This document shows positions 17,622 through 24,464 of a stretch of DNA of 39,466 bases, one piece after another; within the stretch, counting starts at the first letter, position 1, and each line of letters begins with the position of its first letter. This DNA is from a virus: the IMG/VR virus record IMGVR_UViG_3300031857_020022, positions 1 to 39,466 of that record; one strand, written 5' to 3'. The translations under genes were made by a program, and so were the position numbers. The notes under the pieces were generated by a model. It made no database searches. It worked only from the letters and a program-made list of their open reading frames with translations, and was not told the DNA's origin.

Positions 17622-18439
17622 GTATCATAGAAGCAAAAAAATTTTTACAAGAAAAGGGATATTGTACTTTTAATTTAAAAGAATTTAATTCAGAATATTT
17701 TCAAACATTAAAAGAAAATTTTCAATGTAACGAAAATAAAAATTTTAAAAATGGATGTAAAAATTTAAAAGCAACTGTAAACACAAAGATAAAAACTCTA
17801 AATTTAGAAAATGATTATGTAGTTATTGAAAATAAAGTTCATGTAGATGATGTATACCAATCATTTCAAGACGCAGAAATCAAAAAAAATGAAATAATTG
17901 ATTTGATAAAAAATAATAAAAATTACTTTTGCGCCCAATTGTGGTTTCACACTGCATTAAATGATGTTTTGGTAAATATCGATACTAATCTAGATTCAAA
18001 ATCCAAAGATTGTATTACAAAAATTAATTACTTAAGTGATTTTTTAGAAAAAAGTTTAGGTGATATAACTAGATATTTTTTTGATATTAATGAATCTCAA
18101 GAATTAAGTCACCTAATGGAATTTACATATTATGATAAAGGTTGTTATTTAAATAATCATTCGGATGGAACAGGAACAGGTCGAATTTGTGCAATATTGA
18201 TTTATTTAAATGAGAATTATGATGTAAACAACGGAGGAATTTTAGTTTTAAATAATGCGGATAATGTAGTTCCTGAAATTGGTAATGTTGCCATAATAGA
18301 TTTACAATCATTTGATATACCACATATGGTTACGGAAGTTACCGATGGAATTGGTAGATATGCGTTTTTATCATTTGTAAAAAGAAAAGAAGATGAGTTT
18401 ATTCATTCATATGCGGATAGAAAAAAAAGTTTAATCTAA
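17618..18439 (+). CDS. 2OG-Fe(II) dioxygenase, prolyl-4-hydroxylase-like (copy 2)
   Basis: 273 residues, paralogous to the enzyme at 5270. The iron ligands are H181-S-D183 (NNHSDGTG) and H236 (FDIPHMV), with R247 (GIGRYAF) as the likely 2-oxoglutarate anchor. Shared blocks include GYC(T/S)FNLKEF near the start, ILIYLNENYD and NVVPEIGNVAIIDL. It has about 30 extra residues in the N-terminal half (roughly 50-100), a Lys/Asn-rich stretch. It is coupled by ATGA to the preceding glycosyltransferase, which suggests a substrate linked to the glycan pathway such as an acceptor peptide or a sugar. Confidence 0.86.
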   Translation: MSIIEAKKFLQEKGYCTFNLKEFNSEYFQTLKENFQCNENKNFKNGCKNLKATVNTKIKTLNLENDYVVIENKVHVDDVYQSFQDAEIKKNEIIDLIKNNKNYFCAQLWFHTALNDVLVNIDTNLDSKSKDCITKINYLSDFLEKSLGDITRYFFDINESQELSHLMEFTYYDKGCYLNNHSDGTGTGRICAILIYLNENYDVNNGGILVLNNADNVVPEIGNVAIIDLQSFDIPHMVTEVTDGIGRYAFLSFVKRKEDEFIHSYADRKKSLI

Positions 18440-18445
18440 TTTTTT

Positions 18446-18453
18446 TATATTTA
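18446..18453 (+). promoter_or_regulatory. -7-like element TATATTTA before the 18478 gene
   Basis: TATATTTA lies 24 bases before the ATG at 18478, fitting TAnnTTT. No TTTG stands at the expected distance upstream, so this is a weaker candidate than those at 24178 or 27785. It marks the start of a new transcription unit after the glycan operon. Confidence 0.35.
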
Positions 18454-18477
18454 TATCCGTATATACAACTAAAAAAT

Positions 18478-18861
18478 ATGAAATTTGAAGTAACGCATCC
18501 AAAAATTTGGAACAAACTTGCAGAGAAATCAATGCCTATGAAAAATAGGATTAAGATTTATGAAAAAATGGGTGGAGCATATCGTTTAGGTGAAGATGGT
18601 GGTGAACAAGTGTTCAATAAAATGACAGAATTACTAAAGCATAAAGTACAGGAGGCAGATTCCGGCGGTGACCACGAAGTTGGTATGGCTATGGGTCAGT
18701 TAGAAGATATAATGAAAAATGCTACTGAACTTAAAGGTAAAATTGGTACTCAAGAAAAAAACTTACCAGGTTGGATTACTGACCATATTTCACAAGCAAT
18801 GCAATTTATTAACCAAGCTAACACCGGATACCACGAGTTAGGCGATAAAGGAGAAGAATAA
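18478..18861 (+). CDS. Phage protein of unknown function, helical
   Basis: 127 residues, mostly helical. The C-terminal half (HEVGMAMGQLEDIMKNATEL, then LPGWITDHISQAMQFINQA) resembles, from memory, a short domain repeated in many T4-like phage proteins, where a helix pair ends in LPxWxxxxIxxA. The function of that domain is not known; it occurs in virion-associated proteins. The gene is preceded by a promoter-like element and shares ATG/TAATG with the next gene. No signal peptide. Confidence 0.72.
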   Translation: MKFEVTHPKIWNKLAEKSMPMKNRIKIYEKMGGAYRLGEDGGEQVFNKMTELLKHKVQEADSGGDHEVGMAMGQLEDIMKNATELKGKIGTQEKNLPGWITDHISQAMQFINQANTGYHELGDKGEE

Positions 18862-19175
18862 TGGAAAATCTTTATTCGGTAATCATTACAGCACTAACCG
18901 TAGCAACAGGTGCATCAGCATTTAGATATTACGAAAAAAGAGCACAGAAAAGAGAAAGAGATGATGAGTTTATCAGACACGATTGCAAAGACCGTATTGC
19001 AAAGTTGGAAGCATTATTAGCAGAATCATCAAAAGAAAAAGATGAGATGCGAAGTATGATTTTAGATTTGACTAAGCAAGTCGCAGCATTAAGTGTTAAA
19101 GTTGAATTCCTTACAAAAGAAAATGAGGAACTTAATAAAAAGTCAAAAACTAAAAAGTCCTTATTGAATGGTTAA
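18861..19175 (+). CDS. Membrane-anchored coiled-coil protein
   Basis: 104 residues with one N-terminal membrane helix (about 5-22, SVIITALTVATGASAF), a basic stop sequence (RYYEKRAQKRER), and a long coiled coil from about residue 40 to 95 (heptads in AKLEALLAESSKEKDEM and VAALSVKVEFLTKENEEL). The layout matches an inner-membrane spanin-like protein, but it lies far from the endolysin at 32018 and no outer spanin partner overlaps it, so lysis function is only a possibility. A scaffold or membrane tether is equally likely. Confidence 0.7.
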   Translation: MENLYSVIITALTVATGASAFRYYEKRAQKRERDDEFIRHDCKDRIAKLEALLAESSKEKDEMRSMILDLTKQVAALSVKVEFLTKENEELNKKSKTKKSLLNG

Positions 19176-20016
19176 TTTTATATCTTCGTTATGGAATGGA
19201 ATGAAAGTTGAATTTGGAAAAGTATATTCCAATCCATTTATTAATTCGTTCAAATCAATAAACGAAGAAGAACTACCATCGGGTAAAAAATTAAGAGTAT
19301 TTGATTTTGATGATACTCTTGTTAAAACCAATTCATTTATATATGTAAAGCATGCCGGGGGTAAGGAATCTAAATTAACACCAGGTGAATACGCAATATA
19401 CGAACCAAAATCAGATGACCAATTTGATTTTTCTGATTTTGAAAAAGTACAAGAACCACAGGAAATAAAAGGTATTACAAAATTACTAAAGACAGTTGCA
19501 AAATCGGAAGGTGAAAGAAAGGTAGTTATACTTACTGCAAGAAGTGCATATAAACCAGTTAAAGATTATTTAAAAGATATTGGACTTGATGGGATGTATG
19601 TAGTTGCATTGGGAGATTCTGACCCACAAAAGAAAGCAGACTGGATTGAAGATAAAATTAAAAAGGGATACAATGATGTTTTCTTCATAGATGACTCTCA
19701 CAAAAACGTTGCAGCAGTTAGTAAGTTGAAAGAAAAATATCCAAATATAAAAATGAAGGTTCAACATGTAAAACATGAAGTTCCAAAAGCACCAGCAAAA
19801 ACATTTAATCATTCAGAAAAAGAAAAACAAATGCCAACTAAAAAGGAACAACCTAAAGGAAACGACATGAGTTTAAAATCGTTATTACCAAAAGATTTAG
19901 ATAAGAAAGTAAAAAATCCAGATACAGGTAAAATGATTAAAATCAAATCAGCATTGGCATACGATAAAAACACAAAAGCATACAAAGCAGCAGAATTTGC
20001 ATTAAAAAGGAAATAA
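19168..20016 (+). CDS. HAD-superfamily phosphatase with basic C-terminal tail
   Basis: 282 residues. HAD motifs are clear: DFDDTLV (about 46-52) with nucleophile and acid/base Asp, LTAR (about 123-126) as motif II, and DVFFIDDSHKNV (about 171-182) as motif IV; the lysine between them is in the KKADW region. The last 80 residues are a separate module, first a Lys/Pro-rich linker (about 205-230), then SLLPKDLDKKVKNPDTGK with ALAYDKNTKAYKAAE, which looks like a small DNA- or head-associated module recurring in phage proteins. The substrate could be a sugar phosphate or a nucleic acid end; GmhB-type motifs are not evident. Confidence 0.82.
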   Translation: MVNFISSLWNGMKVEFGKVYSNPFINSFKSINEEELPSGKKLRVFDFDDTLVKTNSFIYVKHAGGKESKLTPGEYAIYEPKSDDQFDFSDFEKVQEPQEIKGITKLLKTVAKSEGERKVVILTARSAYKPVKDYLKDIGLDGMYVVALGDSDPQKKADWIEDKIKKGYNDVFFIDDSHKNVAAVSKLKEKYPNIKMKVQHVKHEVPKAPAKTFNHSEKEKQMPTKKEQPKGNDMSLKSLLPKDLDKKVKNPDTGKMIKIKSALAYDKNTKAYKAAEFALKRK

Positions 20017-20019
20017 GTT

Positions 20020-20466
20020 ATGATTTACCTATTTACAGGTCAGCCAGGAAGTGGTAAGACTACTTTGGCAAAGAAGTTACAATTTTGGTTACAAACAGAA
20101 AAAAGAAACTGGAGAAAATCCGTACTACATATTGATGGAGATAAGTTAAGAGAATTATTTCCGAACAAAGATTATTCTAAAGAAGGTAGAGAAAAAAATA
20201 TCCAAAAAGCATTTGATATTGCAAAGTATTTAGATTCTGAAGGAGTTGATGTTGTAATCAGTTTAGTTTCACCTTATAGAAATTTGAGAGAAGGATTAAA
20301 ATCCGAATGCAAAGTTGTAGAAATATATTGCCACACCAGAAAAATGAGAGGTAGAGAAGATAAGTTTGCATTAGATTATGAACCACCTATTCAATTTTTT
20401 GTAGATTTGGATACATCTGATTCGGTAGATGTGACATTTACAAAATTAATAAAAATGTTAGTTTGA
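20020..20466 (+). CDS. Adenylylsulfate-kinase-like P-loop kinase
   Basis: 148 residues, shorter than CysC (about 200). Walker A is GQPGSGKTT (7-15). HIDGDKLRELF (about 38-48) and YSKEGREKNIQKAFDIAKYL (about 53-72), followed by VVISLVSPYRNLRE, align with APS kinases, where these regions bind the adenylylsulfate and form the lid. In the family the reaction is ATP-dependent 3'-phosphorylation of APS to PAPS, the sulfate donor. The short C-terminus and the lack of a sulfurylase nearby leave open a change of substrate, such as another small nucleotide or sugar. Confidence 0.75.
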   Translation: MIYLFTGQPGSGKTTLAKKLQFWLQTEKRNWRKSVLHIDGDKLRELFPNKDYSKEGREKNIQKAFDIAKYLDSEGVDVVISLVSPYRNLREGLKSECKVVEIYCHTRKMRGREDKFALDYEPPIQFFVDLDTSDSVDVTFTKLIKMLV

Positions 20467-20498
20467 TATACTTATAGTTATAATTAAATGTTATAAGT

Positions 20499-21092
20499 AT
20501 GGAACAAACGGATAATTTTTTCCCAAATTTAGATGAAACACCAAAGGGAAAAAGAGGATTGGGAGCAAAACCACTCCTTGAATCACAAATAAAAGCAGCA
20601 CAAGAAAAATCCCGTTCAGCATTTGAAGCTGCACGATTGTTAGGAGTATCTTACAATACTTACAAAAAGTATGCAAAACTATATGGTATTTTCGAAGACC
20701 TTAAAAATCCATATGGTATTGGAATTGAGAAAGCAAAAAAGATTAAAAATAAAAAATATCACATAGAGGAGTTGATAGATGGTAAACATCTTCACTATCC
20801 ACTACATAAATTTAAAAATAAATTATTTGATAGTGGATATGTTCCAAAAGTTTGTGGTAGTTGTGGATTTAGTGAAGCCAGAATTACGGATGGTAAAATG
20901 CCACTACTCATAGATTTTTTGGATGGCAATTTGAACAATAGAAAATTAGATAATATCAGACCGCTTTGCTACAATTGTTTCTTTCTTTTAGTCGGAGATA
21001 GAAATGTAAAAAATTGGTATGCAGAGAACGGTGGACAAATAACCGAAGATGAAGAAAAGAATTTACAGGAGCAAAGTTCCATTCAGGATTAG
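20499..21092 (+). CDS. Degenerate HNH/treble-clef protein with HTH region
   Basis: 197 residues. Residues about 47-67 (FEAARLLGVSYNTYKKYAKL) look like a helix-turn-helix. The second half is a treble-clef finger: CGSCG (about 120-124), then LLIDFLDGNLNNRKLDNIRP and LCYNC (about 155-159). In active HNH enzymes the second block reads LxxHHxDGxxxN; here the two His are replaced by Asp and Phe. The zinc fold seems intact but the catalytic His is missing, so the protein is more likely a DNA-binding regulator than a nuclease. Its end overlaps the sugar kinase start by 44 bases. Confidence 0.75.
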   Translation: MEQTDNFFPNLDETPKGKRGLGAKPLLESQIKAAQEKSRSAFEAARLLGVSYNTYKKYAKLYGIFEDLKNPYGIGIEKAKKIKNKKYHIEELIDGKHLHYPLHKFKNKLFDSGYVPKVCGSCGFSEARITDGKMPLLIDFLDGNLNNRKLDNIRPLCYNCFFLLVGDRNVKNWYAENGGQITEDEEKNLQEQSSIQD

Positions 21093-22083
21093 TTTCGGTG
21101 GTGGTGGAACTGATATGCCCGATTATTGTAAACACCATACCGGTGCAGTAATTAATACTACAATTCGTTTGTTTACTCATACATCGTTAGAATTGAGGGA
21201 AGATGGTAAGGTATCGTTTTATTGGGTAAATAAAGAGGAAAGAGAGGAGCATGATTTCAGTAATGAGTTAGATTGTTCTTATGGATTAAAACTCTTTAAA
21301 GCAACCCACAATCACATATGTAAGAGATTTAAGTTAGACCCTTTTGGATATGATATAGTTAGTTGGCAAGATGTTCCAACGGGAAGTGGATTAGGTACTT
21401 CATCTACATTAATTGTTTCTCTTATTGGAGTTTATATGGAATTATTCAATTTACCATTGGGAGAATATGACATAGCCGAAATGGCAATCCAAATAGAAAG
21501 AGTTGAATTGGCAGAGAATGGTGGAAAACAGGATCAGTACGCAGCAGCATTTGGTGGATTCAACTACATGGAATTTAAAGGAGATGATGTGATTGTAAAT
21601 CCACTTCGCATTAAAGATAGCGTACAGGATGAATTAGAAAATAATGTGGTTCTTTATTTTACAAATTTTACAAGAAATAGTTCTGATGTGTTGGAAGAAC
21701 AAGTTACTAAAATGAAAAATAAAAATAAAACATCGGTATTATCTTTACATGCATTGGTAGAGCAAGCAAAATTAATGAAGGATTGTTTGATAAAAGGGAA
21801 TATAGATGATTTGGGTGAGATATTGGATTATGGATTTCAGCAAAAGAAAATGTTAGCAAAGGGAATAAGTACGCCTGAAATAGAATTACTATATGAAACG
21901 GCTTTAGCAGCCGGAGCAACTGGTGGTAAAATAAGTGGTGCAGGTGGAGGTGGTTTTATGTTTTTCTATTGTCCAAACAATACAAAATATGATGTTATCA
22001 AAGCATTGGACAAATTAAACATGGGATATCATCAACCATTCACTTGGAATAAATTGGGTATTAGGACTTGGCAAATTGGATAA
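21049..22083 (+). CDS. hddA: GHMP kinase, D-glycero-D-manno-heptose-7-phosphate kinase-like
   Basis: Sugar kinase of 344 residues. The start RSKVPFRISFGGGGTDMPDY is the family hallmark, the ATP loop is PTGSGLGTSSTLIVSL (about 110-125), and the third motif is GGKISGAGGGGFMFF (about 292-306). HddA makes heptose 1,7-bisphosphate on the way to GDP-heptose; fucokinase-type enzymes are close relatives and cannot be excluded. The start at 21049 keeps the whole conserved N-terminus and overlaps the HNH-like gene. With the nucleotidyltransferase at 28287 and the epimerase at 10334 it suggests a heptose-nucleotide pathway (inference). Confidence 0.87.
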   Translation: MKKRIYRSKVPFRISFGGGGTDMPDYCKHHTGAVINTTIRLFTHTSLELREDGKVSFYWVNKEEREEHDFSNELDCSYGLKLFKATHNHICKRFKLDPFGYDIVSWQDVPTGSGLGTSSTLIVSLIGVYMELFNLPLGEYDIAEMAIQIERVELAENGGKQDQYAAAFGGFNYMEFKGDDVIVNPLRIKDSVQDELENNVVLYFTNFTRNSSDVLEEQVTKMKNKNKTSVLSLHALVEQAKLMKDCLIKGNIDDLGEILDYGFQQKKMLAKGISTPEIELLYETALAAGATGGKISGAGGGGFMFFYCPNNTKYDVIKALDKLNMGYHQPFTWNKLGIRTWQIG

Positions 22084-22098
22084 TTTTACTTATATTTA
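22067..22098 (+). promoter_or_regulatory. Promoter-like element before iscU
   Basis: CTTG (22067-22070), 20 bases, then TATATTTA (22091-22098), about 22 bases before the IscU start. The upstream half lies inside the end of the kinase gene. It would give iscU-iscA and the following overlapping genes their own transcript. Confidence 0.4.
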
Positions 22099-22120
22099 TA
22101 AAAGTAAATAAGATAATAAT

Positions 22121-22531
22121 ATGGCATATAGTGAAAAGGTGTTAGACCATTATTCTAACCCAAAGAACGTAGGAACATTAGATAAATCTAAATCGAATGT
22201 AGGTACGGGATTGGTAGGTGCACCCGAATGTGGTGATGTAATGAGATTACAAATCGAAGTAAATGATGGTGTGATAACCGATGCTAAATTCAAAACTTTT
22301 GGGTGTGGTTCGGCAATCGCGGCATCTTCCCTAGCAACTGAATGGTTGAAGGGTAAGAGTGTAGATGAAGCCCTAACGATTGATAATATGGATTTGGTAG
22401 AAGAACTAAATCTACCGCCTGTAAAAATACATTGTTCGGTATTGGCAGAAGATGCAATTAAATCGGCAATAAACGATTATAGAAAAAAGCAAGGATTAGA
22501 AGAATTAATTTTTGAAGAATCACATATATGA
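22121..22531 (+). CDS. iscU: Iron-sulfur cluster scaffold protein IscU
   Basis: Scaffold on which 2Fe-2S and 4Fe-4S clusters are built before transfer to target proteins. The 136 residues are full length for the family (about 128). All ligands are present: C37 and D39 in GAPECGDV, C62 in FGCGSAIA, and H104-C105 in the chaperone-binding LPPVKIHC motif. No IscS, HscA or HscB gene is seen in the window, so sulfur and chaperones would come from the host. It shares ATGA with iscA. Possible clients here are the ferredoxin (28718) and the nuclease (6049). Confidence 0.96.
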   Translation: MAYSEKVLDHYSNPKNVGTLDKSKSNVGTGLVGAPECGDVMRLQIEVNDGVITDAKFKTFGCGSAIAASSLATEWLKGKSVDEALTIDNMDLVEELNLPPVKIHCSVLAEDAIKSAINDYRKKQGLEELIFEESHI

Positions 22532-22851
22532 TTACAGTTTCAGAATCAGCAGCAAAAAAATTAAAATCACTGATTGAAGAAAGTGGGTTTACCACTCCTT
22601 ATGTTAGAGTGGCAGTTAAGGGTGGTGGTTGTAGTGGTTTATCATATGACCTTTCATTTGATACCGACCAACATCCTACCGATACAATTGCAGAAGACAA
22701 GGGTGTAAAAATTTTAGTAGACAATAAATCGTTACTATACCTATTCGGTACTGAATTAGAATTTTCAGATGGTTTAAATGGTAAAGGTTTTCAGTTTATA
22801 AATCCCAACGCTAGCCGAACTTGCGGATGTGGAGAAAGTTTCGCAGTATGA
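22528..22851 (+). CDS. iscA: A-type iron-sulfur carrier IscA
   Basis: A-type carrier that receives iron or clusters and passes them to apoproteins. The 107 residues hold the three conserved cysteines: C35 in KGGGCSGLSY and C99, C101 in TCGCGESF. The length and the C-terminus match IscA/ErpA/HesB. It is coupled to iscU by ATGA and to the cupin by ATGA, so the three are translated together. Single IscA-like genes occur in some large phages; the pair with a full IscU is less common to my knowledge. Confidence 0.96.
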   Translation: MITVSESAAKKLKSLIEESGFTTPYVRVAVKGGGCSGLSYDLSFDTDQHPTDTIAEDKGVKILVDNKSLLYLFGTELEFSDGLNGKGFQFINPNASRTCGCGESFAV

Positions 22852-23255
22852 TAATAAAACCAAAAAAAGTAGAAAAACTTTGGGGTTACGAATTATGGAT
22901 TCACAATGATAAACAATATTGTGGAAAACTTTTAGTATTTCCAAAAGAAGGTAGTAATTTTTCTATGCACTACCATATGATTAAAAATGAAACTTGGTAT
23001 GTACAATCCGGTAGGTTTCAATTTGATTGGATTGATAATACAAAATTACACAGAATGGTTATAAATGAAGGTGATGTAATTTATATAGAAAGAGGAAAAC
23101 CACACCAATTAACCGCATTAGAAGAAGATTCATCAATATTTGAAGTTTCAACTGAACACTTTGAAGATGATTCTTACAGAATTTATAGAGATAATCCACA
23201 AGAATTAGATGATATTCGATACGTTGAAAATCCAAATACGAAATTCGATATATGA
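22848..23255 (+). CDS. Cupin, mannose-6-phosphate-isomerase-like
   Basis: 135 residues forming one cupin domain. The start KPKKVEKLWGYELWI corresponds to the KPWGxE opening of type II mannose-6-phosphate isomerase domains. Metal ligands are visible in SMHYHMIKNETWYVQSGR (His, His, Glu) and the last His in GKPHQL. The start at 22848 (ATGA with iscA) is preferred over the in-frame 22821 start inside iscA. It may isomerise or bind a sugar phosphate feeding the glycan cluster; a pure binding role cannot be excluded. Confidence 0.82.
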   Translation: MIIKPKKVEKLWGYELWIHNDKQYCGKLLVFPKEGSNFSMHYHMIKNETWYVQSGRFQFDWIDNTKLHRMVINEGDVIYIERGKPHQLTALEEDSSIFEVSTEHFEDDSYRIYRDNPQELDDIRYVENPNTKFDI

Positions 23256-23980
23256 GTAAATTGTGGATTATAGGAGATAGTTTTACAGGTGTTTCAAAAG
23301 AAAAAAATTATTGGCCTGAAATTCTATGCAGCAAATTTAAAGGTAAAAACTATTATGTTTCATCGAAAAGCAGTAGAGATTTTCAAACAATAATTGATAT
23401 ATTTTTAAGAAACTTAAAGGATATAAATTCAGAAGATTTTGTAATTTTGGTATTACCCACATTAGCTAGAGTAAGAGTGCCGAGAAGATATGAGATATGT
23501 GATGTAGAACATTGTTCGTATGAACTTCAAAATCACGAAGAATTAAAATCAAAACATCACGATTTTTTTATGGGTGCACATGCATACCAACCTGATAATT
23601 TAATTGGTAGTGATTTTGAATTAGAATACCCATTAACAGGAATTTCAATTGAAGATTTAGATAAAAAAGTAAAAACAAATTATATTATTAACTCATCAAA
23701 TGCATCAAAACAAAATTATATTGAGATATTATGTTCATTAAAAGAATATTTACCATTTGAACTTTTTATATGGAGTTGGGAAAATGAAATAGAATCCGAA
23801 ATTATTACAACTAAAAACCAAATAACAAAGCAAATTGGATTTTGGCATACGATACATGATATTTGGGAAGAAACAAATGGTGAGTATGGCACAAAGGCAG
23901 ATTTTCATTTTTCAGAAAAAATGCACAAAGCATTTGCAGATTATCTTATTGTTAAATTTCCACAATTTTTTAACGTATGA
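23252..23980 (+). CDS. SGNH/GDSL-like hydrolase (1 of 4)
   Basis: 242 residues. LWIIGDSFTG (about 4-13) supplies the nucleophile Ser in the GDSF block I. The C-terminal ADFHFSEKMHKAFADYL (about 218-234) has the D-x-H dyad and the helix that follows it. VLVLPTLARVRVP may be the block with the Gly/Asn oxyanion residues, although N is not obvious. SGNH enzymes often remove acetyl groups from sugars, and the gene follows the cupin by ATGA. Three more such proteins lie at 31273-34217. Confidence 0.72.
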   Translation: MSKLWIIGDSFTGVSKEKNYWPEILCSKFKGKNYYVSSKSSRDFQTIIDIFLRNLKDINSEDFVILVLPTLARVRVPRRYEICDVEHCSYELQNHEELKSKHHDFFMGAHAYQPDNLIGSDFELEYPLTGISIEDLDKKVKTNYIINSSNASKQNYIEILCSLKEYLPFELFIWSWENEIESEIITTKNQITKQIGFWHTIHDIWEETNGEYGTKADFHFSEKMHKAFADYLIVKFPQFFNV

Positions 23981-24177
23981 GTATAAAGAACTCTAAAGAA
24001 AATAATAGTAAAACGGAAAAACCTCAAAAATTTGAATACATATTTGAAGATGAAGAATCTACTTCGATATGGAAATATGACCTTAAAAAACAACCAAACG
24101 GGCCCATTTCGGTTGAGTATAAATGGAAACCACATTACCTAAAAGAGTTAGAACTTCGGAAGAAAAGAGGGAGATGA
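23977..24177 (+). CDS. Small hydrophilic protein of unknown function
   Basis: 66 residues, highly charged. The middle (KFEYIFEDEESTSIWKYDLK) followed by GPISVEYKWKP reads like a small beta-hairpin domain. The gene is coupled to the SGNH gene by ATGA. No membrane segment, signal or catalytic motif. Confidence 0.7.
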   Translation: MSIKNSKENNSKTEKPQKFEYIFEDEESTSIWKYDLKKQPNGPISVEYKWKPHYLKELELRKKRGR

Positions 24178-24209
24178 TTTGGTAGTATCAAATATTTTCC
24201 TTATATTTA
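24178..24209 (+). promoter_or_regulatory. Strong Bacteroidota-type promoter before the Hc1-like gene
   Basis: TTTG (24178-24181), exactly 20 bases, then TATATTTA (24202-24209), 21 bases before the ATG at 24231. This is among the best matches in the window to the TTTG-N19-21-TAnnTTTG pattern. It drives a single short gene that ends at the terminator at 24415. Confidence 0.6.
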
Positions 24210-24230
24210 CATAACAATAAAAATTAAATT

Positions 24231-24410
24231 ATGAGCAAAAAGCAAGAATTGTTTGAACAGATGAAAGATTTGTGGACAAAATTTGAAGCAGAACACAGCA
24301 AGACAACAAAGGTATCACAGAAGAATGCCCGAACCATAATTGGTGACCTTAAGAAATTGGTTACAGATTATAGAACGGCTTCGGTAGAAGAAACTAAAAA
24401 TAGTAATTAA
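24231..24410 (+). CDS. Short helical protein, possibly histone H1-like (Hc1-type)
   Basis: 59 residues with no gap in the frame; too short for ordinary ORF calling. It is a helical, charged peptide: QELFEQMKDLWTKFEAEHSK and NARTIIGDLKKLVTDYRT. The pattern resembles the N-terminal helical part of Bacteroidota Hc1-like histone H1 proteins, where a K-(K/A)-G-R-(K)-ALxxLKxLxxExR helix pair precedes a basic tail; here the tail is absent. The gene has its own promoter before it and a strong terminator after it, so a small, strongly expressed protein is plausible. Confidence 0.68.
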   Translation: MSKKQELFEQMKDLWTKFEAEHSKTTKVSQKNARTIIGDLKKLVTDYRTASVEETKNSN

Positions 24411-24414
24411 ACCC

Positions 24415-24448
24415 AAAGGGTGTGACAAAGTCCACCCTTTTATTTTTT
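24415..24448 (+). terminator. Rho-independent terminator upstream of the receptor gene
   Basis: Perfect 8-bp stem AAAGGGTG (24415-24422) with CACCCTTT (24433-24440), extended across the loop by GAC/GTC, then a T-rich run (24441-24448). It ends the short Hc1-like transcript 17 bases before the receptor start. No promoter is seen between it and the receptor ATG. Confidence 0.85.
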
Positions 24449-24464
24449 AACCAAAAAAACAAAT

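Noticed and set aside
22091-22100. TATATTTATA read backwards as a T4 late promoter (TATAAATA)
   Set aside because: That would fire against all genes in the window. The forward reading fits TAnnTTT and in several cases has TTTG at the right distance.
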